Positions 54,581 to 64,000 are shown, counted from the stretch's first letter. The stretch: 64,000 nt of DNA from Psychrobacter pygoscelis (GCF_004335015.1 NZ_RQRU01000001.1:372001-436000), one strand, 5' to 3'. The notes: generated by a model from the sequence alone, not told the origin. A program made the numbers and translations.

Positions 54581-55354
54581 CTATAGCGCACCTGACCCCA
54601 TCATTAAATACAGTATCATCGCCGCCCCGTTATTTATAATATGTAGCAGCATAGTCAGTAGCGTTGAATTTGACTTGACCCGCACGTAGCAAAATATCAA
54701 CGCCAATATAAAGATAGAAACCATCTCAAATAGCTGATACTGAAGATGAATCATGGCGAAGAGGATACTGGTCACCACGCTGGCCACCACGGTGCCTTGA
54801 CGAGGCGCAAATTGCTCAGCAATCGCTGCCCACAGCAAACCGCGAAATAGCAATTCTTCGTAAAGCGGCGCGATTAGCACCACCACGATGACCAATAGCC
54901 ACTTAGACTCCATACTGGCAAATAATGGATCAATAAAGTCCATCGGTGTCCTATTGAACCATTGGCTTAGCAGCTCATTACCTATGGTAAATACCAGCAA
55001 CAATAACACGCCCTGAAAAGCTATTGTAGGCGTGAATCCACGCAATCCTAAATACGCAGCCAATCGCCGCGAGTTTGGTACTTTTCGCGCGATAATTAAA
55101 AAAGTCATTAACGTCAAGAATATAAAGCTCATTATCACCGATAGACTAACGACTGAGCCATTCATACCGCCCTGCTCTATTAAACCAGCAACGCCCCTAC
55201 CATCATCAGGAGGTAATACAATTTTGGCAGCGATATAAAGCCCTAGTAGCTGGCTGGCAAAGAACCCTACAATAGTAAAAATAACTAAGCCAATCACACT
55301 CCATCGGCTAAATAATGGTGGTCGGGAGGAGCTGCTAGAGGAAACTGTCGTCAT
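54581..55354 (-). CDS. CPBP family intramembrane glutamic endopeptidase
   Basis: The 257-residue membrane protein has about seven hydrophobic segments. It carries the CPBP/CAAX-protease motifs EELLFRGLLWA (motif 1, EExxxR, about 164-174), a second with FAMIHLQYQ (FxxxH), and IINNGAAM near the end in place of the usual H-x-x-x-N. Relatives cleave prenylated or other substrates in the membrane or act as immunity proteins for bacteriocins; no bacteriocin genes are close. Two hairpins lie between this gene and the hydrolase upstream (55443-55521). Confidence 0.87.
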   Translation of the reverse strand: MTTVSSSSSSRPPLFSRWSVIGLVIFTIVGFFASQLLGLYIAAKIVLPPDDGRGVAGLIEQGGMNGSVVSLSVIMSFIFLTLMTFLIIARKVPNSRRLAAYLGLRGFTPTIAFQGVLLLLVFTIGNELLSQWFNRTPMDFIDPLFASMESKWLLVIVVVLIAPLYEELLFRGLLWAAIAEQFAPRQGTVVASVVTSILFAMIHLQYQLFEMVSIFILALIFCYVRVKSNSTLLTMLLHIINNGAAMILYLMMGSGAL

Positions 55355-55442
55355 AATACCTGCTAATGGATGGAGGATTGTCTAAAATAGAGGATGTCTA
55401 AATCAGATGGAGATTATTCTTAGATTGGTAGCGCCGTAATAA

Positions 55443-55521
55443 AACATACTATAGGCACAGTATGTTAGTAGTCATAATATTAGGGTACTCAATTTATCGA
55501 GGTGATAATATTGAGTACCCT
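55443..55521 (-). terminator. Two adjacent perfect hairpins between the hydrolase and CPBP genes
   Basis: AACATACT pairs with AGTATGTT (55443-55466, 8 bp). TAGGGTACTCAAT pairs with ATTGAGTACCCTA (55481-55521, 13 bp, 15-nt loop). Neither has a T run. The larger lies 37 bp past the hydrolase stop on the minus strand and is its probable 3'-end structure. Confidence 0.55.
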
Positions 55522-55557
55522 ATTAGCATCACCTAAGTTTAAAGCCATCTCATCGAA

Positions 55558-56475
55558 CTAAAGGGAGGCCGCTAACAACGCTTTGATTCGTGCGGCTACC
55601 GCTTCAGGCTGCTCTAAAGGAAACATATGACCTCCTGAATGCGTCTCAAAGTCGATACCCAGTCGCTTTTTGACTTTCTGAGGGAACTTTCTCTTAAGAA
55701 AAATACCATCCTCAGCAATGATGAGCCGAACAGGTGGCTTAGGTGGCTCATTAGGGGTTAGCCAATATAGCGAGGGATTGGTGCGAAAAATAGCCACTTC
55801 GTTAGCTTTTGGGATGGTTAAAGTCACTTTACCATCAGCGCGCTCAACCAGTCCATGATCAATATAGCCTTGGAAGCAGCGTTCAGTAAAATTTTTAAAT
55901 ATACCCTTATTGCGTAGCTGCTCATATGCCTGCTCGCGGCTATCCCAAACGTCACGGCGATGTTTAGACATACCGGCTGGTGACAACTTGTCCATTAGCC
56001 GGTGGTTCATCTTCGGCAGTCTATCGCCCTGCTTAGCAAGATGCCAAACAAAGCTGGCTGAACCATATATCCAAGGTGGGTCCATGAGCAAGGATTGATT
56101 AAACAGCTCAGGTCGTCTATACATGGCTTGCAAAGTACATAGCGCCCCTAATGAGTGACCAAGTCCCACCACTTGAGGAACCTCATGCTTGCGGCACGCC
56201 TGCCGAACACTATGAATAACGTGCTCAGTAAGCATATGCCAGTGATTGTCTACTGGGTAGTTAGGATCAGCGCCCAGCTTAGGCACATACTCAATGGTAA
56301 ATGTATCCGCTAATGCTTCAAACATAGGCGTATAGACCGCACTTGGCACCCCATTCGCATGCGCAAAATGAAGCACTGGCTTACCCGTAATTTTGGAGCG
56401 TGCCAATGGTACACTAGGTTTAGTAGCAGGGCTTGATGAGCGTTTAAAAGAGTTCAAAAGCATCTTTTCATCCAT
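55558..56475 (-). CDS. Alpha/beta hydrolase
   Basis: The protein (305 residues from ATG 56475) has LHFAHANGVPSAVY (about 36-49, HG-like oxyanion loop), the nucleophile elbow GLGHSLGA (Ser about 108), ALCTLQAMYRRPELF just after it, VRLIIAEDG with the catalytic Asp region, and GGHMFPLEQPE with the catalytic His near the end. No membrane or secretion signal is seen after this start. The frame runs to 56511, where a TTG would add a hydrophobic but non-conserved stretch. A second ATG at 56463 has a GGA upstream and is a real alternative. The substrate is unknown. Confidence 0.83.
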   Translation of the reverse strand: MDEKMLLNSFKRSSSPATKPSVPLARSKITGKPVLHFAHANGVPSAVYTPMFEALADTFTIEYVPKLGADPNYPVDNHWHMLTEHVIHSVRQACRKHEVPQVVGLGHSLGALCTLQAMYRRPELFNQSLLMDPPWIYGSASFVWHLAKQGDRLPKMNHRLMDKLSPAGMSKHRRDVWDSREQAYEQLRNKGIFKNFTERCFQGYIDHGLVERADGKVTLTIPKANEVAIFRTNPSLYWLTPNEPPKPPVRLIIAEDGIFLKRKFPQKVKKRLGIDFETHSGGHMFPLEQPEAVAARIKALLAASL

Positions 56476-56511
56476 GAATAAAAATAAAAGTATAAACAGT
56501 AAGGCAGTCAA

Positions 56512-56825
56512 AGACTTAACAAAACAGCCTCAAGCGCATGGTTAAACATGCTCAGACTATAAACCAGCTCTAGCTTAAAGATGATACAGTTGAAGCACAT
56601 TAAATCTGCTTTAGCGCGGTGGTGACTAATGTATGTGGCCTTAAGCTACTGATGACTGCGGGTTAATCGTTGCTATCGAGCATTCGTTCAATCTATTGGC
56701 TTGACGATAATTAACTTTGTTATCCTTATTTTTTATATTCCTCAAAAAATAAGTGACGCTAATTATAGCGTCACTTGAGAATAACTAAAAACTTTTGTGA
56801 AGGCGGTAGCGTTCACTCATAAGTA
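56512..56825. other. Gap between the hydrolase and sppA genes
   Basis: Apart from the sppA terminator (56744-56776) nothing was recognised in this stretch, which must carry the hydrolase promoter. Confidence 0.3.
56744..56776 (-). terminator. Terminator of sppA
   Basis: AAGTGACGCT and AGCGTCACTT form a perfect 10-bp stem with a 6-nt loop. On the minus strand it is followed by ATTTTTTG. Confidence 0.9.
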
Positions 56826-57902
56826 TTAGTACATATTGGCTTGGTTCTGCTCTGTCGGTAGTACATCTAGCTTAATGCTAGAGCCAACGCCAGCACCCAT
56901 CTTTAGGGCAAAGCGATCAAACAGCTGCTCAAAAGGATCAGTAGGTGTGTAGTTCACCACATTGTCCAGCTCTAGCTTCTCCTCTAAAGAATAGATACTG
57001 CCTGCTTTATCTGCTAGTCCTAGCGCGATAGATTGCTCACCCGTCCAAAATAAGCCACTAAACAGCTTGTTTTGCTCTGGATTTTTCAATCGATTGCCGC
57101 GGCCTTGCTTTACCGCATTAATAAAATGCTTATGGGTATTGGCCAAGACATTATTGACGTGCTGCTGCTCGTAATCCGTCAGTGGTCGGGTAAGACTTAA
57201 GATATCTTTGTACTCACCCGCCGTCATCGTTCTGTCTTTGACCCCTACTTTGTCCATTAAGCCTTCGACATTATAGCTGGGCATAATGACGCCAATAGAG
57301 CCGACCAAGCTAGATGGGTTGACATAGATTTCATCCGCAGCAGAGGCAATATAATAGGCACCTGAGGCCCCGATATCACCGATTACCGCATACAGCTTCT
57401 TATCAGGATGCTCTTTTCGCAGATCCATCATCTTCTGCCAAATTTGATCAGACTGCACCGGTGATCCACCTGGTGAGTTGATATTTAACGCCACGGCTTT
57501 GGAGTTTGGATTCTCAAAAGCTTTGGTTAATGCTTTGTTGATATCATAAGCATTGGCCTTATCGTCATTACTAATGACCCCTTGCAGCTCAACCACTGCC
57601 AGATGCGGCTTACTGGTATCAATCCCTTCTAGACCAGACCCTGATTCACTACCACTGCAGCCACGCCCTAGCGTGAAAAATAGCAATAGAATATAACCAA
57701 AGGTCAGTAGCTTAAAAAAGATACTCCAACGCCTAGCCCGGCGCTGCTCTTCGACACTGGCGAGTAGGGTCTTCTCCAGTAGTAGCCATTCGCGGCCACT
57801 TGGCTGCGCGGGTACTAGTGATAATGTTTCTGAGGGACGCTCAGGCGGATTAGGACGCTGATTGTCAGGTTGTTTATTTGGATCGGGTGGCCAATTGGAC
57901 AT
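56826..57902 (-). CDS. sppA: Signal peptide peptidase SppA (S49 family, short form)
   Basis: The 358-residue membrane-anchored serine protease degrades leftover signal peptides. After a Pro-rich cytoplasmic tail (about 1-45), one span, FKLLTFGYILLLFFTLG (about 64-80), anchors it. The S49 domain follows: LNINSPGGSPVQSDQIW (about 134-150), the Ser nucleophile in GDIGASGAYYIASAADEIY (about 173-191), and the Lys region SSLVGSIGVIMPSYN (about 194-208). This is the short single-domain form, unlike the 618-residue tandem E. coli SppA. It ends after a polar tail, and its terminator is at 56744. Confidence 0.92.
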   Translation of the reverse strand: MSNWPPDPNKQPDNQRPNPPERPSETLSLVPAQPSGREWLLLEKTLLASVEEQRRARRWSIFFKLLTFGYILLLFFTLGRGCSGSESGSGLEGIDTSKPHLAVVELQGVISNDDKANAYDINKALTKAFENPNSKAVALNINSPGGSPVQSDQIWQKMMDLRKEHPDKKLYAVIGDIGASGAYYIASAADEIYVNPSSLVGSIGVIMPSYNVEGLMDKVGVKDRTMTAGEYKDILSLTRPLTDYEQQHVNNVLANTHKHFINAVKQGRGNRLKNPEQNKLFSGLFWTGEQSIALGLADKAGSIYSLEEKLELDNVVNYTPTDPFEQLFDRFALKMGAGVGSSIKLDVLPTEQNQANMY

Positions 57903-58191
57903 AGAATTTCCTAAGACACGATATAACTGAAATGTTTGCTAAGTATGGTAGCATTTTAATGCAGGTTCAATAGTGATTTGTCGATTTCATTAGGACATAT
58001 AACGAATTTTCTCAATTTTAATGGTTATAAATTTCCGGTATGTTACGGCTCTATTATTCTTCCCCTACTTTGTATTTTTTAGCGTTGATTGCACCACGCA
58101 CGAGTTAACTGAGTAATGATGAACCAACATATCTACCTAGCTCTGATTAAACTGTACTGATTAGTCAACATTAGTGGATTTCTAGCTTCGA

Positions 58192-61100
58192 TTATCTAAA
58201 ATTAGGCTCTAGTTCTAAGGGTTCTAAATGCTGACCTTGAGTGTCTAACATCACCGTTAACGGTAAAGTGCGGCGCAGCTCCTCATCAAGTCGCGACTGT
58301 CGATGGGTAATAAGAACTGCCTGTTGCCCGATTTGTTGTTTGGGTAGCTGGTGAAGCAGCTGATTATGCAGAGAGCTTGGCCCACCCCTAGGACTCTGAG
58401 CATCAGCACTCATTGGCTCTAATGGCTTATTACACAACATTTGCCACAATGACCATAGCTGCTGATGCGTCGCAGCATCAATAATAAGCATATGTTGGTC
58501 AACTGGCTTATCACTACTATCGTCACTAGCAACTACCTTACCAAGTCTATCGTGAGCTGCATTGCTAGTTTTGTTGTTAGGGTCATTGTTAATACTTTTT
58601 TTATTATAGGCCCTAATATTGATACTCTGCTGCGTGTTTAATCTGTCTGTAAGGTCATCTGTTTGGTCAACTTTTTGGTGAGCGGATGATGTCACCGCCA
58701 CCCATTCAGGAGCCATCGCCTTGTCCACGCTAAATTTATATATATTTATCGGATAACGGCTTTCAATAATAATAACGCAGCCACCTAGCGTCTGAGGATT
58801 GAGATTTGGCCAACCTGTCAGCGCATAGATACCAAGCGCGCGGTCCTTCGCTTGCCACTGCTTCCCTACTTGGCAAGGGGTCGCTGATAGTCTAGGCGCA
58901 GTAGCTAACTGAGTCTCCTCTAGATCAAATTGCGGCGCATGGACCATATGTTGTGAGTTCCCTGCTTGCCACCATTGACCCGTCGGTAACTGCGCACTCA
59001 AAAGGCGCGCTACCATCGCTAAGGATGACGCTATAGATTGATTGTCATGACGATTATCCGGACTTATTTTAGGGTTATTTACTGCAGTCTGGTTGGGAGT
59101 TTGTACGATAATACCTTGTAGACGATAGATACCCAGCATGCCCAAATGCTGCTGCAACTTTTCACTCAGTTTCTGCGCATTTAGGGGCATGAAAGCGGCT
59201 TCCCTAGGCGTTCGATAGTCCGCGAGCATGAGCCAGTGCGCTTGCTGCTCGGCATCTTTGAGTAGCACGGCACTCAAGTAGGCTTCGCTAGTAGGAAGTA
59301 GGTATATCTCAGGTGAGCTGGTGGCTGAGTTCGGCGAGCTATCGGTCATGGATAGCAATAACAGGGTCGTAGGCGCAAGCGCTATCCAGCGTGATAATAC
59401 GCCTTGAGCGAAGAGCCAAGGTAAGAATATTAGGGCAATAATAATCAGCGTCCCTAGGTTGACAGGCGTATAGAGCCAAGCGCGCTGCTGATTCCCAAAC
59501 AATGGCAATTGTACGATAGTGTCAATCTGAGTATGCGTTATAGCGACAATACTGATCGTAAGTGACCAGATTATATCCGCTAAGGCAGGGTTTAGCAGAT
59601 AGCAAATACCTGCCAGAAGATTTAGCGGTACAATGACCATGCCATATAGACCAATGGCAAATAAGTTGATAATTAGCCCCCAAAGCGATACCTTACCAAA
59701 TAATAATAAGGTAACTGGCAATAAGGCCATAAATAGCCACAACTGTAGTCGGATAAGTTGCCAACTTTGTGAGGTTAGCCAGCGCCAGCATTGAGTAATC
59801 AAGGCAGCATTATCTTCATAACCTCTAACCTTGCTGCCTTTTGCCTTAAATGGTAGGCTCAAAACCTGCTCTGTAGTAAGACTGGTGACCGCACTACTGT
59901 CATGCACGCGCCAAAGCTGCTCATAGACCAGCAATAGGGCCACCGCGATAAAGGATAACCAGTAGCCCGCCTGCCACAGAACAAAGGGGTCGTACCAAGC
60001 CATCATTATCGCCAACCCTAGCAACACTTTTAGCGAGCTTATTGGCAGCAAAGTTGTCCGCACCACTCCGGTAGCGACTAGCATCCATGCCGTCCGCGCT
60101 GCTGGGACATCAAACCCTGTAAAAGCCGCATAAATAAATGCGGTCACGACCATCACCAACCAACGTACTTGCCACTTCGGTAGCCACATATAGAGTCTAG
60201 CCCCTACTCTATCGACGATAGCGACTATTAAGTTTGCCAATATGATGGCTAAAAATAAAACGTGAGATCCGGATATCGCTAGCAGATGCGAGATACCTGC
60301 CAACTGATAGCTGTCTTTGGTAGCGCGAGTTATGAGCGCCCTATCTCCCGTCAGTAAACTAAGCGTCACCGCACGCGCTTGTTGCTCAGATGGCGTTAGC
60401 GCTGACCAATCTTGCATAAAGTGCTGGCGTAAATCCCAGCGTAAGCGCTGTAGCCCAACAGACCATGAAGGCTGCTGACTAGTATTTTCAAAGTCTAATA
60501 ACGCCTTATCCCCGCTGCCGCTCGCACCGCTAAGGGTCTGTGCACTGGCTGTTTGTGTACTTACTGGGCTGCTACTATCAATGCTGCTGCTGTCAATAGC
60601 GAGCAATCGTGCTGTGGCGTCAATATGCCTAGCTCGTAGCCAATGAGCGCTATTGAAGCCAGTAACGGCCGCTTGCTCACTGTCTTCCTCACTATCGATA
60701 GGGTTTAAAGCCAATATCATGACGACTTGCTGCTGCGGGGCAAGACTATTTAATAGCTCAAAGCTCTCATGTGACTTACCGGACTTTGGATAGGCGCTTA
60801 GCAGTACCGATAGCGGTTGACTCGACTCGGTTAGACTGCCCCCTAGAGCATTAGGACTAGTCAGTAATGAAGACCAACCGTCAACTTTGAATGGACGAAT
60901 TGTCTGGTTATTATCATCAGTAGGGAGACTGTCGGCAGGAAACCAAGGATTGGATACATCTGTAGGTGGGCTTATCTTGGCTTTATTACTTAGCTTATTT
61001 TTATCAATTTGTCGATAATTAAGATAACTTTGGGGACCGTCTTGTCCTAAAAACACAACATTAGTCAGAGTAGCGCGCTGGCGATAGCCTTGAGCTGACT

Positions 61101-61539
61101 GTGGGGCGTAGAGACTGTCACTTAGCCCCTCTATCGTTACTAACGCTTGAACTCGAATGGGCTGAGGTAAGCTGCGTAAATGGGCGTTGTATTGTGCGGA
61201 TATCGCCAGTAAAGCACTTAAAAATAATACAATAATAAAGATAACGGCAACCACAGCACTATGGAGAAACCGCATACCTTGGAAGGTATACTGAGACAAT
61301 AAGCCTACAGTAGATGAGGCTTGAGGTGTCATAGGACACTTAAATAGTAGCCACTGCCTATAGCGCAGTGCCAAAAGGGTTGTTACAGTCGCTAGTAAGA
61401 AAAGCACGGGACGAGCAAACTGCGCCGCTGTCGCTCTTATCAGTACACTCTGCCCCACTCCGAACTCAAGCTGACCTGTCATGGCATGCAATACACTCAC
61501 CATAACAACAACGATCAATCCCCCTAACCACCAAAACAT
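58192..61539 (-). CDS. comEC: ComEC/Rec2 competence DNA channel with an atypical C-terminal domain
   Basis: ComEC is the inner-membrane channel for single-stranded DNA uptake. The 1115-residue protein is much longer than the usual 750-800. Membrane spans lie at about 1-110. A DUF4131-like periplasmic region (about 110-350) is enlarged by Ser/Thr/Gln-rich inserts. The ComEC competence domain starts around LAGISHLLAISGSHVLFLAI (about 412-431), with GFDVPAARTAWMLVATGVVR soon after, and further spans run to about 730. The last 380 residues should form the metallo-beta-lactamase nuclease-like domain. I find no H-x-H-x-D-H metal motif there, nor the usual VGQGD or HxDxDH strings, only low-similarity sequence with Asn/Ser-rich inserts. 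ATG 61539 has an AAGGAAGG site upstream. Confidence 0.87.
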   Translation of the reverse strand: MFWWLGGLIVVVMVSVLHAMTGQLEFGVGQSVLIRATAAQFARPVLFLLATVTTLLALRYRQWLLFKCPMTPQASSTVGLLSQYTFQGMRFLHSAVVAVIFIIVLFLSALLAISAQYNAHLRSLPQPIRVQALVTIEGLSDSLYAPQSAQGYRQRATLTNVVFLGQDGPQSYLNYRQIDKNKLSNKAKISPPTDVSNPWFPADSLPTDDNNQTIRPFKVDGWSSLLTSPNALGGSLTESSQPLSVLLSAYPKSGKSHESFELLNSLAPQQQVVMILALNPIDSEEDSEQAAVTGFNSAHWLRARHIDATARLLAIDSSSIDSSSPVSTQTASAQTLSGASGSGDKALLDFENTSQQPSWSVGLQRLRWDLRQHFMQDWSALTPSEQQARAVTLSLLTGDRALITRATKDSYQLAGISHLLAISGSHVLFLAIILANLIVAIVDRVGARLYMWLPKWQVRWLVMVVTAFIYAAFTGFDVPAARTAWMLVATGVVRTTLLPISSLKVLLGLAIMMAWYDPFVLWQAGYWLSFIAVALLLVYEQLWRVHDSSAVTSLTTEQVLSLPFKAKGSKVRGYEDNAALITQCWRWLTSQSWQLIRLQLWLFMALLPVTLLLFGKVSLWGLIINLFAIGLYGMVIVPLNLLAGICYLLNPALADIIWSLTISIVAITHTQIDTIVQLPLFGNQQRAWLYTPVNLGTLIIIALIFLPWLFAQGVLSRWIALAPTTLLLLSMTDSSPNSATSSPEIYLLPTSEAYLSAVLLKDAEQQAHWLMLADYRTPREAAFMPLNAQKLSEKLQQHLGMLGIYRLQGIIVQTPNQTAVNNPKISPDNRHDNQSIASSLAMVARLLSAQLPTGQWWQAGNSQHMVHAPQFDLEETQLATAPRLSATPCQVGKQWQAKDRALGIYALTGWPNLNPQTLGGCVIIIESRYPINIYKFSVDKAMAPEWVAVTSSAHQKVDQTDDLTDRLNTQQSINIRAYNKKSINNDPNNKTSNAAHDRLGKVVASDDSSDKPVDQHMLIIDAATHQQLWSLWQMLCNKPLEPMSADAQSPRGGPSSLHNQLLHQLPKQQIGQQAVLITHRQSRLDEELRRTLPLTVMLDTQGQHLEPLELEPNFR

Positions 61540-62288
61540 CCTGCCTTCCTTAGACAGTCCTTGGCTTAATTAATGAATTCGAACTCTACTGCTAGTATTG
61601 ATTATATGGATGACGTTCCTATTTATTATTTTTTCTCATAGTCATTTTCGGACGAACGCTACTTTTATCTTAAAACTAAGGCTTGATATCAGAGCTTGAA
61701 GTCAGGATATTAGTATCGCGTTTGTTATTGTTTAACAGTATAGGAAGCTATCTATATAGCAAATATGAGGCAAATCCAGTAACAACCGACTGGCAATAAA
61801 TTTATCAAATCAGCACTATAATTATTATTTTTGACCATGACCTTATACAGGGTACATGCTATGATGAGCTACTAGCAACTAAGCTTGTGAATAAATTGTA
61901 AGTATTAATACAACTAGAGCGATTGAGACGCGTTAATTGGCTTATTCTATCTTCCTATACGTAATCCTAGACATAAGCTTTTACCGAAACTATATTGTGA
62001 GATTGCGGCGCAATCATTATAGTATAGCCAAAGGTTATTGACGCGCTACGGTGCTAGCTATATTGAGTCAGCCATACTGACCAAGTAGGTGGCTAGCAAG
62101 CTTTTAATTTCCATATATTTGTTTGACATTATTAGCAACTATCATTCATAGAGATTATTGTAGTAAACCTAATAAAACGGGCATAAGGACACAGAGCGCA
62201 GATAGCTTAAGTAGTTGGGCCCGCATGTCTGACGCTGTAAAACAGCTGGTTCACTTGTAACAGTAAGAGATTATATTAAGGCAACTCT
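61540..62288. other. Long non-coding gap between comEC and the DUF2062 gene
   Basis: The 749-bp spacer separates divergent genes. I see no ORF with protein character. At 62183-62222 the order AAGGA..GAGCGCAGA..AGTAGT..GGC resembles the palindromic element found at 22721 and 1720, in worn form. An AT-rich stretch near 61800 may hold promoters. Confidence 0.3.
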
Positions 62289-62882
62289 GTGCCCCAAAAA
62301 AAACTTAGAGCGTGGCTACCCACTCCTGATCAAATCCTGCAAAGTCGAACCTTAAAGTTATTTGCCCCGCATTTAGCTGACGTTCGGCTATGGCATTTTA
62401 ACCGCCATAACTTAAATAAAGCCGTCTACATTGGCGTACTGTGCGCGTTTTTCCCACTTCCTGGTCAGATGGCTTTCGCCCTAATCGGCGCCCTAATCTT
62501 TCGCGCTAATGTACCACTATCACTAGCACTGACTTGGATTACCAATCCCATCACCACACTACCCATATTCTATGCCGCCTATTATGTCGGTGCACAGATT
62601 TTAGAGGTGCCACCGATTAGACTGCGGCTGATCGCACAGATGTTGGCTGATTTTAGCTCATGGATATTCTCTGATGGTGCCAATCCTTTTGTGACTTACC
62701 AACATAGCTTTTCTCTATCGGCTTTTTGCTTAGGACTGATTATATTAGCCATTATTAGTAGCCTGATCAGCGGCCTTACTTTTAAGTTTTTTTGGCGCTA
62801 TAAAGTGGTCGCGACCTGGAAAAATCGGTACGGCTATCGCCCTCATGTCACCGCAAAATCTCGAAAACATCCCAAACGCTGA
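62289..62882 (+). CDS. DUF2062 domain-containing membrane protein
   Basis: The 197-residue protein has the DUF2062 pattern. NLNKAVYIGVLCAFFPLPGQ (about 39-58) is followed by a span with ALIGALIFRANVPLSLALTW and the ITNPITTLPIFYAAYYVGA region (about 91-109). A further span near 148-172 (ILAIISSLISGL) and a basic tail close it. The motif P-x-P-G-Q and the N-P-x-T-x-x-P loop are family hallmarks. The role is unknown. It starts at GTG 62289 with AAGG eight bases upstream, and its stop is 20 bp from the convergent lolD. Confidence 0.88.
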   Translation: MPQKKLRAWLPTPDQILQSRTLKLFAPHLADVRLWHFNRHNLNKAVYIGVLCAFFPLPGQMAFALIGALIFRANVPLSLALTWITNPITTLPIFYAAYYVGAQILEVPPIRLRLIAQMLADFSSWIFSDGANPFVTYQHSFSLSAFCLGLIILAIISSLISGLTFKFFWRYKVVATWKNRYGYRPHVTAKSRKHPKR

Positions 62883-62901
62883 GCCACTATTACAATTTGT
62901 T

Positions 62902-63582
62902 CTAATACTGCTCCCATTGACCACTGCGAAGCAATAACTGTCTATCTGCTAGCGCCGCAAGATTGCGATCATGGGTCACCATGAGTAGCGCCGTTTGCAA
63001 GGTCTCTTGCAGCTCTGACAATAAGCCAAACACACTCTGCGCATTGTCATAGTCCAGATTACCCGTCGGCTCATCGGCGAGTACCAATGATGGCTTCGTG
63101 ACTAGCGCCCGAGCGATAGCTACCCGCTGTCGCTCACCGCCTGATAGCTCACCCGGTCTATGGTCCAACCTGTGACCAAGCCCTACCTTTTCTAGCAGCT
63201 CAGTAGCTTGCAGCCGAGCTTGCTCTGTAGGTACTTTTGGACGCATAAGTAGCGGCATCGCAACATTCTCAACCGCGGTAAACTCAGCTAGCAGATGGTG
63301 AAACTGATAAATAAAACCCAAATGCTTATTACGCATCTCACCGCGCTGAGTCTCATTCATATTATTCAGACACTTATCGTGTAGCCAGACCTCTCCACTG
63401 CTAGGCGTATCAAGACCGCCTAAGATGTGTAGTAAGGTGCTTTTACCTGAGCCACTAGTCCCGACGATCGCAATGCGCTCACCAGGATGGATTGTTAAGT
63501 CTAATCCGGTCAAAACCTGAGTGCGAATCTTGCCCTCATCGTAAGTTTTATTAATATTATTGGCGACCAATATTGGCGACAT
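62902..63582 (-). CDS. lolD: Lipoprotein-releasing ABC transporter ATP-binding protein LolD
   Basis: LolD powers the LolCDE complex, which lifts outer-membrane lipoproteins from the inner membrane to LolA. The 226-residue ATPase has the LolD opening [18 protein letters not shown], Walker [11 protein letters not shown] (about 41-50), [20 protein letters not shown] (the LolD-type Q-loop, with FQFHHLL in relatives), signature LSGGERQR, Walker [13 protein letters not shown] and H-loop VTHD. I start at ATG 63582 (AAAGGG upstream); the longer frame to 63618 is unsupported. It lies 180 bp after the LolC/E gene on the same strand, the usual lolC-lolD order. Confidence 0.95.
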   Translation of the reverse strand: MSPILVANNINKTYDEGKIRTQVLTGLDLTIHPGERIAIVGTSGSGKSTLLHILGGLDTPSSGEVWLHDKCLNNMNETQRGEMRNKHLGFIYQFHHLLAEFTAVENVAMPLLMRPKVPTEQARLQATELLEKVGLGHRLDHRPGELSGGERQRVAIARALVTKPSLVLADEPTGNLDYDNAQSVFGLLSELQETLQTALLMVTHDRNLAALADRQLLLRSGQWEQY

Positions 63583-63762
63583 AAGATACCCTTTAATTAC
63601 TTCAGTTACTTGCAACAACTACTTTCAATAACTTTAATTCAGCAGTTTGACAACCGCTTATTGATTATTAGTGCTGTCATCATCGATATTGCTATCTTTA
63701 TTCCAGCGAAAAAACCCTAACTTTCTATTGATAAAAATAAACCGCTAACAACAAACACCAGC

Positions 63763-64000
63763 TTATTCATAACGCAGGGTCTGGGCAGGCTGAATCTTTG
63801 CTGCTCGCCGCGCCGGATAGATAGTGGCTAAGAAACTCAGGACAAATGAGGCACTAGTGATAATGAGGACATCAACAATGCGTAGCTGTGAAGGCAGATA
63901 ATTGACAAAATAAGCATCAAATAAATGCAGACCAAAGCTTTGGTTAATCCAGCCGATCAGATCGCTAATGGTCAAAGCAAAAATCACCCCAAGGATCGCG
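63763..64000 (-). CDS. LolC/LolE-type lipoprotein-releasing permease, C-terminal end (partial)
   Basis: The frame is open from the window edge to TAA at 63763-63765. The visible 78 residues contain AILGVIFALTISDLIGWI, a periplasmic piece DAYFVNYLPSQLRIVDVL, and a last span LIITSASFVLSFLATIYPA. They end in RRAAKIQPAQTLRYE, the C-terminus of LolC/LolE permeases (YPARRAAxxxPAxxLRYE). It forms the Lol complex with LolD downstream. LolC, LolE or a fused LolF cannot be told from this fragment. Confidence 0.88.
   Translation of the reverse strand, partial: AILGVIFALTISDLIGWINQSFGLHLFDAYFVNYLPSQLRIVDVLIITSASFVLSFLATIYPARRAAKIQPAQTLRYE

Noticed and set aside
1..64000. tRNA, rRNA, tmRNA, prophage or insertion-sequence genes
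   Set aside because: I scanned for T-loop strings, rRNA-like stretches, transposases and integrases by eye and saw none; short elements could still be missed.

Overview
The window looks like chromosome from a gamma-proteobacterium of the Moraxellaceae, most likely Psychrobacter. This rests on the character of the proteins (SspB, YcgL, the large RlmKL, a TerD-rich cluster, an oversized ComEC), on a moderately AT-leaning composition, and on many single-gene transcription units closed by clean hairpin-plus-T terminators. No database search was possible. I saw no rRNA, tRNA, prophage or insertion-sequence transposase. Most of the window is core chromosome. The accessory-looking parts are the ter region with the repeat-rich gap after it (about 20.6-29.6 kb), several gene remnants and a few palindromic elements.

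Layout. 0-8 kb: tail of sspA, then sspB, a DUF3841 protein, a MliC-like lipoprotein, dcd, mrp/apbC, a decayed 3-hydroxybutyrate dehydrogenase fragment and metG. 8-13 kb: an ABC importer with two paralogous substrate-binding lipoproteins, one permease and one ATPase, preceded by a short Ile/Val/Thr-rich ORF. 13-20 kb: a small secreted protein, a Bcp/PrxQ peroxiredoxin, a dihydrolipoyl-dehydrogenase-like flavoprotein, an MscS channel and rlmKL. 20-29 kb: a tellurite-resistance-type ter cluster (two TerD paralogues, a DUF475/TerC-like membrane protein, an AIM24/TIGR00266 protein, TerZ, and TerA divergent from an ATP-grasp enzyme). It is followed by a gap with a two-repeat type I-F-like CRISPR remnant and three tandem copies of a hairpin-rich unit of about 190 bp.

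29-37 kb: ppc, a MoxR AAA+/CoxE-like VWA pair with a GNAT acetyltransferase gene between them, a membrane protein and ycgL. 37-44 kb: the glycine cleavage genes gcvT, gcvH and gcvP, with a nitroreductase gene between gcvH and gcvP, under a tandem glycine riboswitch with an unusually long inter-aptamer linker. 44-54 kb: a lipase-like hydrolase, rnd, recR, ybaB, metZ, a phospholipase D-family lipoprotein, an MHS-type MFS transporter and dusA. 54-64 kb: a CPBP protease, an alpha/beta hydrolase, sppA, a comEC whose C-terminal part lacks the usual metallo-beta-lactamase metal motif, a DUF2062 membrane protein, lolD, and the C-terminus of a LolC/LolE-type permease running off the right edge.

How the genes work together. 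The gcv genes make glycine catabolism and one-carbon supply glycine-responsive. The ter genes probably form a membrane-associated stress module in which the ATP-grasp enzyme is the only visible member of the biosynthetic branch known from larger ter systems. MoxR and VWA form a chaperone-like pair. SspA/SspB, LolD/LolC-E and RecR/YbaB are housekeeping sets.
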